NCBI GenBank assembly: GCA_037101405.1
Contig: AP017967.1
Location: 45,308 to 109,307, forward strand
Source of the DNA: Candidatus Megaera polyxenophila
GTDB lineage: Bacteria; Pseudomonadota; Alphaproteobacteria; Rickettsiales; Rickettsiaceae
Length of the DNA stretch: 64,000 nt
Direction: 5' to 3'
The translations under genes and the position numbers were made by a program. Positions 33,327 to 42,038 of the stretch are shown in pieces; position 1 is the stretch's first letter; the number at the start of each line of letters is the position of its first letter. The notes below the pieces were generated by a model, which was not told where the DNA came from, ran no database searches, and saw nothing but the letters and a program-made list of their open reading frames with translations.

Positions 33327-34415
33327 ATGCAAGTAATACGTATCTTATCTTTAGATGGAGGAGGTATTAGAGGGTTATTCTCTGCTACATTTCTGGAGAA
33401 ATTTTGTAATGATGCCGGAATTAAGGGTAATGAATTATGGAAATATTTTGATATTATTTGCGGAACAAGTATCGGCGGTATTCAAGGCTTAGCTTACTCA
33501 CTTGGTCTATCTCCGACCGATGTTATTAATTTATTAACAACCAATGCAGACAGCATTTTTACTATTAGAGCAGGAGTTAATCCACTGCAACCTCTTGGTC
33601 CGGCAGGAGCTGCTACTTTAGGTACTGTGCTGGCAGTTCCGGGAGTTGATCCTTATATATACAATCAGCAACCTCTCCGAGATGCTTTAAGCCCTATTTT
33701 AGGGACTACTCGCATGTTTCAATTAAAAACTAATACTTTGATTACTGCCGTAGGGTTTCAAGGTGGAACTGGGCCAAGTAGCGATAATGTTAATTTTCCA
33801 TATGGTGATGTTACAGGTAGCCAGTACTACCAATTTTCCAATGTTTTAATTCCGGGTTTTACTACCGGACAAAATTACACTTGTATTGATGTTGCTATTG
33901 CTACCGGTTCAGCACCGGTATTTTTTCGTCCAACTCTGATTAGCGGGATGCCTTCTGATACCTTCTTTATTGATGGCGGTTTGTATCAAAATAACCCAAC
34001 TAGCCTTGGTTATGCGTTCTCCAATATATTATTCCCGCAAAATGTTGCTATTTGCATTCTTTCAGTCGGTACCGGCTACTCTGATCCTGATATCGAAATA
34101 ACTACAACATCGAATAACTTAAAGGTAGCCCCTAATAATGGACTCGGATTACTTGCTAATAGTTTGAATTTAACACTAAATGGGGCAACGGATGCAGTAG
34201 AACGCCAATTTAAAATCATGTCTTTATATAAAGGTGCAACAAATAATCTATCCTACTATAGATTCCAACGTTTTCTTGCGGATCAGGAATTAAGTAAACT
34301 CGATAATCCAACGCCGGAAGCTATAGCATATTTAAAATCTGAGTCCAATCTTCAATATGGACAGGATGCTATAAAGATACAGCAATTTATTCAAAAATGT
34401 AATTTTCAAAATTAA
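33327..34415 (+). CDS. Patatin-like phospholipase
   Basis: 362 residues with a full patatin core: oxyanion-hole loop LSLDGGGIRGLFSATFLEKF, nucleophile elbow CGTSIGGIQG (G-x-S-x-G, Ser about residue 50), and the catalytic Asp in FFIDGGLYQNNP. Patatins are acyl hydrolases that cleave membrane phospholipids with a Ser-Asp dyad; Rickettsia patatins (Pat1, Pat2) are known to help in host entry and phagosome escape. This one sits inside the prophage tail-fibre block. It may be a virion or lysis enzyme, or phage-carried cargo used by the bacterium against eukaryotic membranes. There is no signal peptide. Confidence 0.9.
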   Translation: MQVIRILSLDGGGIRGLFSATFLEKFCNDAGIKGNELWKYFDIICGTSIGGIQGLAYSLGLSPTDVINLLTTNADSIFTIRAGVNPLQPLGPAGAATLGTVLAVPGVDPYIYNQQPLRDALSPILGTTRMFQLKTNTLITAVGFQGGTGPSSDNVNFPYGDVTGSQYYQFSNVLIPGFTTGQNYTCIDVAIATGSAPVFFRPTLISGMPSDTFFIDGGLYQNNPTSLGYAFSNILFPQNVAICILSVGTGYSDPDIEITTTSNNLKVAPNNGLGLLANSLNLTLNGATDAVERQFKIMSLYKGATNNLSYYRFQRFLADQELSKLDNPTPEAIAYLKSESNLQYGQDAIKIQQFIQKCNFQN

Positions 34416-34423
34416 CCATTTTA

Positions 34424-34462
34424 TACGATTTTTAAGAGTTACAAGTACTTATATGTTATAAT
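34424..34462 (+). promoter_or_regulatory. Phage-type promoter of tail genes
   Basis: TACGA at 34424-34428, 28 bases, then TATAAT at 34457-34462 preceded by TATGT. After the -10 it shares AAAAAAGAAAAA with the site at 41115. It begins 21 bases before the next ATG. Confidence 0.6.
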
Positions 34463-34482
34463 AAAAAAGAAAAAGGAAACAT

Positions 34483-35091
34483 ATGGCAGACTTATCAAAT
34501 ATTACCGCTTTAAGTGGTCTTACTATTACCAGTGATCAAACCCTTGGTACTAATAATCCTAATGCTACCTTTGCCGTTAGCAATGTTACTACCGCTCAAA
34601 GAGATTTATTACAAAACGTTACTCCTTACGTAGTAAATGGAGCAACAGTTAGAATAAAGGAAGGAACTATCATATTTAATATCAGCGTTGATAAATTACA
34701 AATGTTTAGAAACGGAATATGGGAAAGTGTTACAACAAATATAAGTACTGCTACCGGAGTTGGGTTATCTTCATCTCCTTTTTCCATTCCATCCGGCACA
34801 AGAGTAGCAGTTGAGGTAGCTGCTAATCAGGTAAACGGATTTATATATAATGATACAACCAATAACCAAGTCAGAGGATATATCAATACTGGGTGGATGA
34901 CTTTATTTACGGTTGCTACGACTGCTACAGGAGTAGGTCTTACTAACGGAGCACCTTTTGTATATCCATCCGGACCAAGAGATGATGTTGAAGTTGCTGC
35001 TAACCAGGTAAACGGTTTTACTTATTTTGATGTTACCAACACAGTCCTTAGAACTTATAAGGATGCTTGGGAAACAATTACCTCAGCTTAA
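34483..35091 (+). CDS. Repetitive tail appendage protein
   Basis: 202 residues. An N-terminal part (MADLSNITALSGLTITSDQT) is followed by two imperfect repeats, ATGVGLSSSPFSIPSGTRVA and ATGVGLTNGAPFVYPSGPRD, each continuing VEVAANQVNGF and ending in a Tyr/Trp strand (WMTLFT, AWETIT). The repeats and strand-rich composition fit a fibre tip or spike base. It has its own phage-type promoter. Confidence 0.6.
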   Translation: MADLSNITALSGLTITSDQTLGTNNPNATFAVSNVTTAQRDLLQNVTPYVVNGATVRIKEGTIIFNISVDKLQMFRNGIWESVTTNISTATGVGLSSSPFSIPSGTRVAVEVAANQVNGFIYNDTTNNQVRGYINTGWMTLFTVATTATGVGLTNGAPFVYPSGPRDDVEVAANQVNGFTYFDVTNTVLRTYKDAWETITSA

Positions 35092-35106
35092 AAAGCTTAT
35101 TAGTAA

Positions 35107-35769
35107 ATGAACTACACTACTCTTTTAAACCAGATAATAGCTTATGCCAATAGAGGAGGTAGCATTGAATTTGCTGCCGCCATTCCCTATTTTATTGAGA
35201 TGGGACAGCAAAAAATCTGGAAAGAGCTAAATACCACAGGTTTTCAAAAAGCACAAGATGGTTCTTTTCAAGCACAAACTGCTCGGATTTTTAAACCTGC
35301 TGATTGGCAAGAAACCATCTCTATAACTTATGGGTCACCTGATGGCGATTCTGTGTTTACAAATAGTGTAGTTATGTTTCCTAGAAGTTATGAGTTCTGT
35401 ATAAATTACTGGAATGCTAATGATTTTGACATTAATAATCCGCCATTATTTTATGCCGATAAAACAGCGCCAGGTCATAACGATTATAAAGTAATGTTTT
35501 TAAGTCCAACTCCAGCTTTAGCATATAAATATCGATTAATATATAAAGCAAGACCCGACTTGATTACAAATGAGAATCAAACAAACATACTAACTGACTA
35601 CTATCCTGATCTTCTATTCTATGCTGCCTTTTTAGAGGCTCTTATCTATTTAAAGGATGATCAGAGAATGCCCGTCTATACAAAATTATATCAGGAAAGC
35701 TTAACTGCTGCTAATAACCTGACAAAAGATCGTTACATTGATCGCAGCGTAAAAAGAGATGTAGGGTAA
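35107..35769 (+). CDS. Phage head-tail adaptor/tail protein
   Basis: 220 residues. The N-terminal helices (NYTTLLNQIIAYANRGGSIE, IPYFIEMGQQKIWKELNT) and the C-terminal helices (YPDLLFYAAFLEALIYLKDD) frame a strand-rich centre, a layout shared with podovirus connector adaptors. It ends 3 bases before the stabilisation-like gene, a typical neighbour. It probably helps close the portal after packaging. Confidence 0.65.
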   Translation: MNYTTLLNQIIAYANRGGSIEFAAAIPYFIEMGQQKIWKELNTTGFQKAQDGSFQAQTARIFKPADWQETISITYGSPDGDSVFTNSVVMFPRSYEFCINYWNANDFDINNPPLFYADKTAPGHNDYKVMFLSPTPALAYKYRLIYKARPDLITNENQTNILTDYYPDLLFYAAFLEALIYLKDDQRMPVYTKLYQESLTAANNLTKDRYIDRSVKRDVG

Positions 35770-36616
35770 TTTATGGCTACGCAAAAACAGATGTTTCCTA
35801 TTACCTATAAGCCTGGAATACTCCGTGATGGTTCGCCTTTTCAAGGAAGTTACTGCACCAAGGGACAATGGGTCAGGTTTTTTAGAGGCCAACCCCAAAA
35901 CATCGGTGGAATGAAAAATTATGTACTATATATACAGACTATACCTGAACTTCTACCGCCTAGCTCTACTCCGACCGCAGCTCTTATATACTATGATAGT
36001 GATGGAAATAAACACATTTTAGTTGGAGTTTCTCTTGTTACTCAGCAACATAAATATAGCCTAATAGATGCTACTTATAACAATATTGGCAGTCAAACCT
36101 TAACTTACTTTACAAAATTCCCTAATCCAACAAATACCTTAACCCAATTTGTAGTAGTAACGAGCATTATTAATGCTATTCCAACAAAGGTAATATTGTG
36201 TTTAGGGATGAAAAACTACACAGATATTAACAGTAGTGAAGCAATAAGTAGCATTTTCGTGAAAAGGGAAATTGCAGTAGAAAATACAGCTTTTTATAAA
36301 ACAACTTTTCCTGATTTTGTTTATCAGGAAGCAACAGGAGGAATGCTCTACGCGGGAAGTAGATTATTTTATTACGGCAATAACGGACTTGTTAGATGGT
36401 CATCGGTGGCACAAGAAAAATTCGGTAAGAAAACAAAGTTGAAACTTCCCTTCCTGTTTTTTGAAGATAAATATTCCATCAATATTAGCACCGATAAAGT
36501 AATCTACGGCGCAGAATGGCGAGGAGGAGCAAACTCGCCGACTATAATCTTCTGGACACTCGGCTCAGTTGTTCTTATTACCAATACTACAGGTAGCAAT
36601 AATCAGGTCATTGATG

Positions 36617-38043
36617 GAGTTATTGTCAAATGTTGTGTATGAAAAAAATTAGGCAACATATTTTTTCTCATTTAAGTTATCGTTACTAATTTCACTTACA
36701 TGAATTCCATCTATAAATTTTTCCATATTAATAACTTGGGCAATGCGGTTTTTACCTCGTAAAGGTTTCCACCTTTTTTCTGCTTCAAGGAATAATTTAT
36801 AGGTAGCAGCAATAATAGTATTTCTCGAAAAACAATTCCTAGATTTTCTAGTTCTATGCTTAACCGTAGCAAAGGTAGATTCAATAGGATTAGTTGTCCG
36901 CAAATGTATCCAGTGCTCCCCTGGAAAATCGTAAAAAGCTAATAACTCTTTTTCATTTTTCAATAAGCATTCTGTAGCCTTAGGATATTTAGCAGAATAA
37001 GCCAAGATAAATTTTTTCCAACTGGATTCAGCTTCTTCTCTAGAACTAGCCATATAAATATTATGTATCATTTGCTTGGCTTTAGCTTGCTGAGATTTTG
37101 GTAACTTATTCAAAATATTAGAAGTCTTATGTACCCAACAGCGCTGATGTACCGTAGTAGGATATTCTTCTGTCAGAGCTCCCCAAAAACCAAGTGCTCC
37201 ATCTCCAACAGCTAAGGCAGGAGAGTGTATCAGACCTCTGCTTTTTATGTCGAGTAATAATCCTTGCCAGCTTTCCTTGCTTTCTCTAAAACCATCATCT
37301 ATAGCGACCAATTCCTTTTTTCCGTATTCATCAACACCAATTATTACCAAAATACAGTTCTTCTCCGATTCCATTCTTGCCTGTAAATAAATACCATCAA
37401 CCCAGAAGTAGACATATTTCTTCTTTGTTAAATCTCGTCTTTGCCATAACAAATATTGATCATACCACTCAGATTTTAGCCTGGATATTACATTAGGTGA
37501 TAAGTTCTTTGGCTTGCTACCCAATATAGGTTCAAAGCTATCAGCAAAATCTGTAGTAGATATTCCCTTTAAATAAAGTAGCGGTAATAGAACATCTATA
37601 GTAACCGTACGCCTCATGTATTGCGGAATCAGATTAGAAGAGAATTTTATATCCTCTTTACCTCTATCTCTTACCCGTGGTACTTTTACTGCTACCTCTC
37701 CTATACCGGTTTGTATGTTGCGCTCAGGTAAGTAGCCATTGCGGACGACTTGTTTACTCCCATTAGTAAGTAACTTATCTTGGTAGGATGATATAAAATT
37801 TTGTACCTCTTCCTCTATAGCTAGTTGCAACATTTTTTGAGCTGACTCCCTTAAAAACTCACTTAATACATCTGTTACTAAATTTTGTGTTGGATTTTTA
37901 TAATCAATTATATTACTCTTTCTCATGGTGTATTCCTTATTTTATTGTTAATAGGATTTGCAAATTACAATAATAATATTAATTTGCGAATACGCCACCT
38001 AATCTTCTATCTCACCTCCATACACAACTTTCCATCATAACTC
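36617..38043 (-). mobile_element. IS256-family element, copy 1
   Basis: 1427 bp. Terminal repeats start GAGTTATTGTCAAATGTTGT at the left and, read inward, GAGTTATGATGGAAAGTTGT at the right; both continue GTATG. It is flanked by the 9-bp duplication TCATTGATG (36608-36616 and 38044-38052), in the 8-9 bp range of this family. It is identical in length and apparently in sequence to the copy at 58990-60416. Confidence 0.93.
36649..37926 (-). CDS. IS256-family (mutator-type) transposase
   Basis: 425 residues. Mutator-type transposase with the DDE residues in VDGIYLQARMESEKNCILVI (first Asp), AVGDGALGFWGALTEEYP (second Asp) and TTNPIESTFATVKHRTRKSR (Glu). The N-terminal region (DVLSEFLRESAQKMLQLAIE, then EEVQNF) and GYLPERNIQTGIGEVAVKVP are characteristic. 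Full length and intact, so probably active. Confidence 0.95.
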   Translation of the reverse strand: MRKSNIIDYKNPTQNLVTDVLSEFLRESAQKMLQLAIEEEVQNFISSYQDKLLTNGSKQVVRNGYLPERNIQTGIGEVAVKVPRVRDRGKEDIKFSSNLIPQYMRRTVTIDVLLPLLYLKGISTTDFADSFEPILGSKPKNLSPNVISRLKSEWYDQYLLWQRRDLTKKKYVYFWVDGIYLQARMESEKNCILVIIGVDEYGKKELVAIDDGFRESKESWQGLLLDIKSRGLIHSPALAVGDGALGFWGALTEEYPTTVHQRCWVHKTSNILNKLPKSQQAKAKQMIHNIYMASSREEAESSWKKFILAYSAKYPKATECLLKNEKELLAFYDFPGEHWIHLRTTNPIESTFATVKHRTRKSRNCFSRNTIIAATYKLFLEAEKRWKPLRGKNRIAQVINMEKFIDGIHVSEISNDNLNEKKYVA

Positions 38044-38635
38044 TCATTGATGATCCTGATGACCTTTCTTTTAGCAGAAAGGTATTATCAAGAGATAGTT
38101 CCATTTTATCTTCAAATAGCGTAGTTGAATATGACGGAATATTCTACTGGCCGGGAACACAAAGATTTTTTGTATTCAACGGCGTAGTTCTTCCGCTTGA
38201 AAATAATCTTAATCGTCAGACTTTTTTTGACTCGCTCGATATGAGTAAACGTCAAAGGGTCTTTGGCGTCAAAAACGTAAGCAGAGATGAAATATGCTGG
38301 TTCTACCCTGAAAAAGGTAAAGATGCTAACGTTGGATGCACCAGAGCCGTTATTTACAATGTTGTAGATAATACCTGGTATGATACCGGCATAGAACGGG
38401 CAGCCGGTTATTTTGATAATACCGGCGGTAATATGTACACTGTTGGCAAAAATTTGAGTCCTTACGAAGGTGATAATAACAGTTATGTCTGGGAACACGA
38501 AGTCGGAAATGATCAGGTCAATCTTTATAAGGATGTAGATCAGCAGGTTAAAGCTATTCCTTCTTTCTTCACCACGCCTATAATTTCTTATGCTACCTTT
38601 AATCCACAAAAACAGGTAGCAGGAATTGATTACAA

Positions 38636-39958
38636 TATAGTGGACTGAAGAAGTCAGACAGTAAAATCAATAGTTTTGTTTCGCAAAAGATATAAAATTA
38701 AAAGAAACATAATTTAAATATATGACAAAAAAGCATATTAAAAATTTCAGTGCAGAATATAAAACTAAAGTAGTGTTGGAATTACTAGAATCGGAGGTAA
38801 CTATATCTCAATTATCAAAGAAATATGAAATTACTCCAAAGACTATTCAAAATTGGAAGAAGCATTTTTTAAGTAATGCATCAATGGCTTTTGAGCCGGC
38901 AAAAGTAGTCAGTGAGTACAAAACAGAAATTGAGGAGTTAAAATCTCAAAATGATGAATTAGCAAAAGCTCTGGGGAAGGCTACAATAGAGAGGGACTGG
39001 GCGTTGGGAAAGCTAAACGGCTTGGATATAGCAAATAAACGAGATCTTGTCGATTCCAAGCTGAAAGAATTATCAATGGCAAGACAATGCGAATTATTGA
39101 AGATAAATAGATCTATGCTTTATTATCAGCCCCAAATAATGAGCTTATACAACAAAAAGATTATGGATAGAATAGATGAAATATATACAGATAATCCAGA
39201 GTATGGTTATCGTTTTATTTATAAATCTTTATTAGAGGAAGGATTAAATATTGGTAGAGATCGTACTCTCAAATACATGGGTATTATGGGTATAGAGGCT
39301 ATTTATCCAAAGAAAAAGAAATCTATCTCTATGCAGAATAAAGATCATAAGATATATCCATATCTCCTTGAGCCTTATTGGCAAATATATAACGGTAGTC
39401 GGTCTGTATACGTACCAAGATCAAATGAAGTATGGAGCGGGGATATAACATACATTAGAACCCCGATAGGCTTTATGTATATGGCAGCAATTATAGATTG
39501 GCACAGTAAAGCTATATTGAGTTATAAACTGTCAAATTCAATGGATGCAAGCCTTGTAACGAGTATTTTAGAAGACGCTCTTAGTAAGTACCCACCTCCG
39601 CTGATATTCAATAGTGATCAAGGTAGTCAGTATACCGGCTCAGAACATATAAAAATACTCGAGAAATACGGTATACAAATCTCTATGAACGGTAAAGGCA
39701 GAAGCATCGATAACATTGTTATGGAGAGATTTTTTAAGACTCTAAAATATAATTGTATATTTATAAATGAATTTAACAATATCTCAGAACTTAGGGAGGG
39801 GATTAACATATATGTAGATAAATATAATAATAGAAGATTTCATTCTAGTATTGGTTATAAAAAACCTATGGATGTTTATCTCAATGCATTACAAAATGCA
39901 GCATGATAATAGGAAACAAAATCTACAAAAATTTGTCTTGATTTTTCAGTCCACTATA
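38636..39958 (+). mobile_element. IS-B copy 1 (IS3 family)
   Basis: 1323 bp with terminal repeats TATAGTGGACTGA...TCAGTCCACTATA and a 3-bp duplication CAA (38633-38635 and 39959-39961). It is inserted in the stabilisation-like gene. It is the reference copy for the other IS-B pieces in the window: a full inverted copy at 56317, a 5'-truncated copy at 57640, and fragments at 58794 and 1611. Confidence 0.93.
38722..39906 (+). CDS. IS3-family transposase, single-frame (IS-B)
   Basis: 394 residues. Unlike IS-A, the helix-turn-helix part (KTKVVLELLESEVTISQLSK, TPKTIQNWKKHF) and the integrase core are in one frame without frameshifting. The DDE residues are in VWSGDITYIRTPIGFMYMAA, IFNSDQGSQYTG and NIVMERFFKTLK. 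Full length; apparently identical to the copy at 56369-57553. Confidence 0.93.
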   Translation: MTKKHIKNFSAEYKTKVVLELLESEVTISQLSKKYEITPKTIQNWKKHFLSNASMAFEPAKVVSEYKTEIEELKSQNDELAKALGKATIERDWALGKLNGLDIANKRDLVDSKLKELSMARQCELLKINRSMLYYQPQIMSLYNKKIMDRIDEIYTDNPEYGYRFIYKSLLEEGLNIGRDRTLKYMGIMGIEAIYPKKKKSISMQNKDHKIYPYLLEPYWQIYNGSRSVYVPRSNEVWSGDITYIRTPIGFMYMAAIIDWHSKAILSYKLSNSMDASLVTSILEDALSKYPPPLIFNSDQGSQYTGSEHIKILEKYGIQISMNGKGRSIDNIVMERFFKTLKYNCIFINEFNNISELREGINIYVDKYNNRRFHSSIGYKKPMDVYLNALQNAA

Positions 39959-40234
39959 CAACATAGCTATAGAGAGGATAGAGCCTAATATTGTAGGTAC
40001 AAAAAAAATAAAAATGACTGTTAGCATTAATACATATGAGTATCCCACAAGTACTCCCGTAACGGCTACTTATAACCTGACTGAGGACGGAGAACTAGAG
40101 AATATTATTAGACCTGCTATTAACGAACGCAAACAAGGAAGAAATATTAATTTTACCTTCAAATCAGAAGGTATCGGTTCCGGTTATCAGATGGGAACTA
40201 CCTTTGTTTTAGCTGAAATAGATGATGGTAGGCC

Positions 40235-40516
40235 ATGATTAGCGTTTATCCCAAATATATTAGCATTAAATATTGGGCAGCTACTGTTTGCGATGATTAC
40301 TCGGATTTCCCTCTTCCCATCCTCCATGATGAAACAAAATGGGCAGCATGGGCACAAAACCTGGTCGGCATCGAGCCGTTTATGAGCGCCGGAGTACCAA
40401 GTCCCTATAAAGACGTTCGTAAAAAGGATGGAGAACTTGCCTTTAAAAACTGGGAAGAATGGGCAAAAAAAGCCTATTTGTTAATGCTTGTGCAGAGTAA
40501 TAATAATTCTTTTTAG
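40235..40516 (+). CDS. Small phage tail-module protein
   Basis: 93 residues starting MISVYPKYISIKYWAATVCD and containing KWAAWAQNLVGIEPFMSAGV and FKNWEEWAKKAYLLMLVQSN. It is Trp-rich and compact. It overlaps the end of the broken stabilisation-like gene by 4 bp and was its operon partner. No family recognised. With the IS insertions upstream it may be poorly transcribed now. Confidence 0.6.
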   Translation: MISVYPKYISIKYWAATVCDDYSDFPLPILHDETKWAAWAQNLVGIEPFMSAGVPSPYKDVRKKDGELAFKNWEEWAKKAYLLMLVQSNNNSF

Positions 40517-40519
40517 TAG

Positions 40520-40795
40520 TTATAAACCTAGTTCACTATGAGAACCAAGACGAATCAACTCTAAAACATTATCGTTGATTTTTCTGTAAATTAGCACTAG
40601 ATCAGGTTTGATATGACAATCCCTACAATCCTTAAAATTGCCGTTAAGAGGATGATCATGCATACGTTGCGGTAGTGGTTTGTCGGTAGTCAACAGCTGC
40701 AGTACTACAAATAGTTTTTCTTCAAGATCAGTTTTATGTTGCCCTCGTTTTTCACGCTTAAAATCACGCTTATACTGAGCAGTAGGCTTAATCAT
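40520..40795 (-). CDS. YafQ/RelE-family mRNA interferase toxin
   Basis: About 91 residues from the ATG at 40795, which overlaps the antitoxin stop (ATGATTAA); earlier starts at 40801 and 40813 are possible. The YafQ pattern is visible: TAQYKRDFKREKRGQHKT, LPQRMHDHPLNGNFKDCRDC, HIKPDLVLIYRKINDNVLEL and IRLGSHSELG, including the catalytic His, Asp and C-terminal His/Phe-region equivalents. YafQ cleaves mRNA on the ribosome. It lies behind the DinJ-like gene in the standard antitoxin-first order, on the strand opposite to the phage genes. Confidence 0.88.
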   Translation of the reverse strand: MIKPTAQYKRDFKREKRGQHKTDLEEKLFVVLQLLTTDKPLPQRMHDHPLNGNFKDCRDCHIKPDLVLIYRKINDNVLELIRLGSHSELGL

Positions 40796-41051
40796 CCGCA
40801 TTGAGTTCGTCAAACAAATTATCTAAAGTGCAAGTAGTTATAAACTCCCCTCTTCTAGCTGCTTCTATAGCTTTCATTGTTGTAGCATTGGGTACAAGAG
40901 GTTCAAATGGCAGTCTTTTTTCACGAGCAACTCTGACTAGCATCATACGTAAAGCATCAGATACAGTAAGACCTATTTCAGAGAGCACAACAGCTGCTTC
41001 TTCTTTTATCTGTTCATTTATGCGAGCACGTACAATAGAATTATTAAGCAT
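40788..41051 (-). CDS. RelB/DinJ-family antitoxin
   Basis: 87 residues. The N-terminal ribbon-helix-helix (SIVRARINEQIKEEAAVVLS, EIGLTVSDALRMMLVRVARE) followed by the short PFEP-type motif (KRLPFEPLVPNATTMKAIEA) is the DinJ signature. It binds the toxin and the operon's operator. The stop overlaps the toxin's ATG by 8 bp. The pair sits between tail genes and the resolvase gene as an insertion in the prophage. Confidence 0.88.
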   Translation of the reverse strand: MLNNSIVRARINEQIKEEAAVVLSEIGLTVSDALRMMLVRVAREKRLPFEPLVPNATTMKAIEAARRGEFITTCTLDNLFDELNADD

Positions 41052-41114
41052 AAAATTATTATATTTTTATAGCTACATTGTAGCACAATAAATATTCTTT
41101 ACAAGCTAAATTTA

Positions 41115-41152
41115 CATGATTTTTTAAGCCTAGATGTATTCCATGCTATAAT
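41115..41152 (+). promoter_or_regulatory. Phage-type promoter of resolvase gene
   Basis: CATGA at 41115-41119, 27 bases, TATAAT at 41147-41152 preceded by CATGC. It shares CCTAGAT inside the spacer with the minus-strand site at 48667 and AAAAAAGAAAAA after the -10 with the site at 34424. The GTG start follows 14 bases after the -10. Confidence 0.6.
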
Positions 41153-41165
41153 AAAAAAGAAAAAA

Positions 41166-41642
41166 GTGAGCAGATCAATAATTATGGCTCTAGACCTTGG
41201 TACTACTACCGGTTGGGCTATTAGAGAGGCACAGGGCAACATAACTTCTGGAACTGCCAGTTTTAAAACCGGGAGATTTGAAGGGGGTGGTATGCCTTTT
41301 TTACGTTTTAAACGATGGCTTACCGATTTTAAAAATACTTTGGGGGTTATTGATGCGATTTATTTTGAAGAAGTAAGAGCCCATAAGGGTGTTGATGCCT
41401 CTCATAAATACGGAGGATTCGTTGCCCACCTTACCGCCTGGTGCGAACATCACCAAATACCCTACTCGGGTATACCTGTTGGAACAATTAAGAAACATAT
41501 TACCGGTAAAGGAAACGCCGATAAGCAGTCTGTAATAACTGCCGTGAAAAACAAAGGATTCACTCCCATAGACGATAACGAAGCCGATAGTCTTGCTCTA
41601 CTTGATTTTGTACTAAATTACCAAGAGAAAATCGAAAGTTAA
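41166..41642 (+). CDS. RuvC-like Holliday-junction resolvase, phage type
   Basis: 158 residues from GTG at 41166; an ATG six codons on (MALDLGTTTGWAI) is an equal candidate because the promoter is very close. RNase-H-like core: ALDLGTTTGWA (first Asp), IDAIYFEEVRAHKG (Glu), and DDNEADSLALLDF (the final acidic residues). The AHKGVDASHKYGGFVAHLTA helix and VGTIKKHITGKGNADKQSVI are typical for phage RuvC-like enzymes. It should cut branched DNA made by replication or Bet-driven recombination before packaging. Confidence 0.88.
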   Translation: MSRSIIMALDLGTTTGWAIREAQGNITSGTASFKTGRFEGGGMPFLRFKRWLTDFKNTLGVIDAIYFEEVRAHKGVDASHKYGGFVAHLTAWCEHHQIPYSGIPVGTIKKHITGKGNADKQSVITAVKNKGFTPIDDNEADSLALLDFVLNYQEKIES

Positions 41643-41760
41643 TTTAATTTAACTGATAATAATCTGGAGTGCCTATTTCCTAAGCGTTACCCGTAAAGCC
41701 TTAAAAAACTAACCTTTAGCAAAGATAATACACAAAGTTATCAAGATTTTTGTGGATGAA

Positions 41761-41973
41761 TTAATCTATGATCTTAACGTTAATAGCAAATACTTTTTCT
41801 TTTCTACTCGCTAGCTCATATTCTACTTTCTGGTTCTTTTTTATCTCTTCTATACCCGATGTTTTAATGTCATTCTGATGAACAAACACATCCTTTGAGC
41901 CATCATCAGGTTTAATAAATCCATATTTACTATCGGTAGAATAAAATTTAACAACTCCTCTTTTCATGGACAT
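41761..41973 (-). CDS. Cold-shock (CspA-family) protein
   Basis: 70 residues. Both RNA-binding motifs are present: KYGFIKPDDG (RNP1) and DVFVHQNDI (RNP2); the start KRGVVKFYSTDSKYG is canonical, except that the usual KGFGFI is KYGFI. It binds single-stranded RNA and DNA and melts secondary structure. As a single gene between the resolvase gene and the leftward virion operon, it may be phage cargo or a resident gene. Confidence 0.92.
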   Translation of the reverse strand: MSMKRGVVKFYSTDSKYGFIKPDDGSKDVFVHQNDIKTSGIEEIKKNQKVEYELASRKEKVFAINVKIID

Positions 41974-42038
41974 GATTTCATTAGTTAAATACCCAACCCA
42001 AAATATCAGATTTCACATCCACTTAAAAGCATTTTTGG

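Larger units (their letters stand above)
35773..40238 (+). pseudogene. Packaged-DNA stabilisation-like gene split by two IS
   Basis: The gene is in three pieces: 35773-36616, 38053-38635 and 39962-40238. The first break is an IS256-family element with 9-bp duplication TCATTGATG; the second is IS-B with 3-bp duplication CAA. Removing both elements and one copy of each duplication joins the pieces in one frame of 568 codons including the stop. The start (TQKQMFPITYKPGILRDGSP) and later parts (YDGIFYWPGTQRFFVFNGVV, VGNDQVNLYKDVDQQVKAIP) are like the beta-propeller-type tail-hub proteins of podoviruses (P22 gp10 group). The prophage can therefore not make this protein now, and infectious particles are unlikely unless another copy supplies it. 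Confidence 0.8.
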
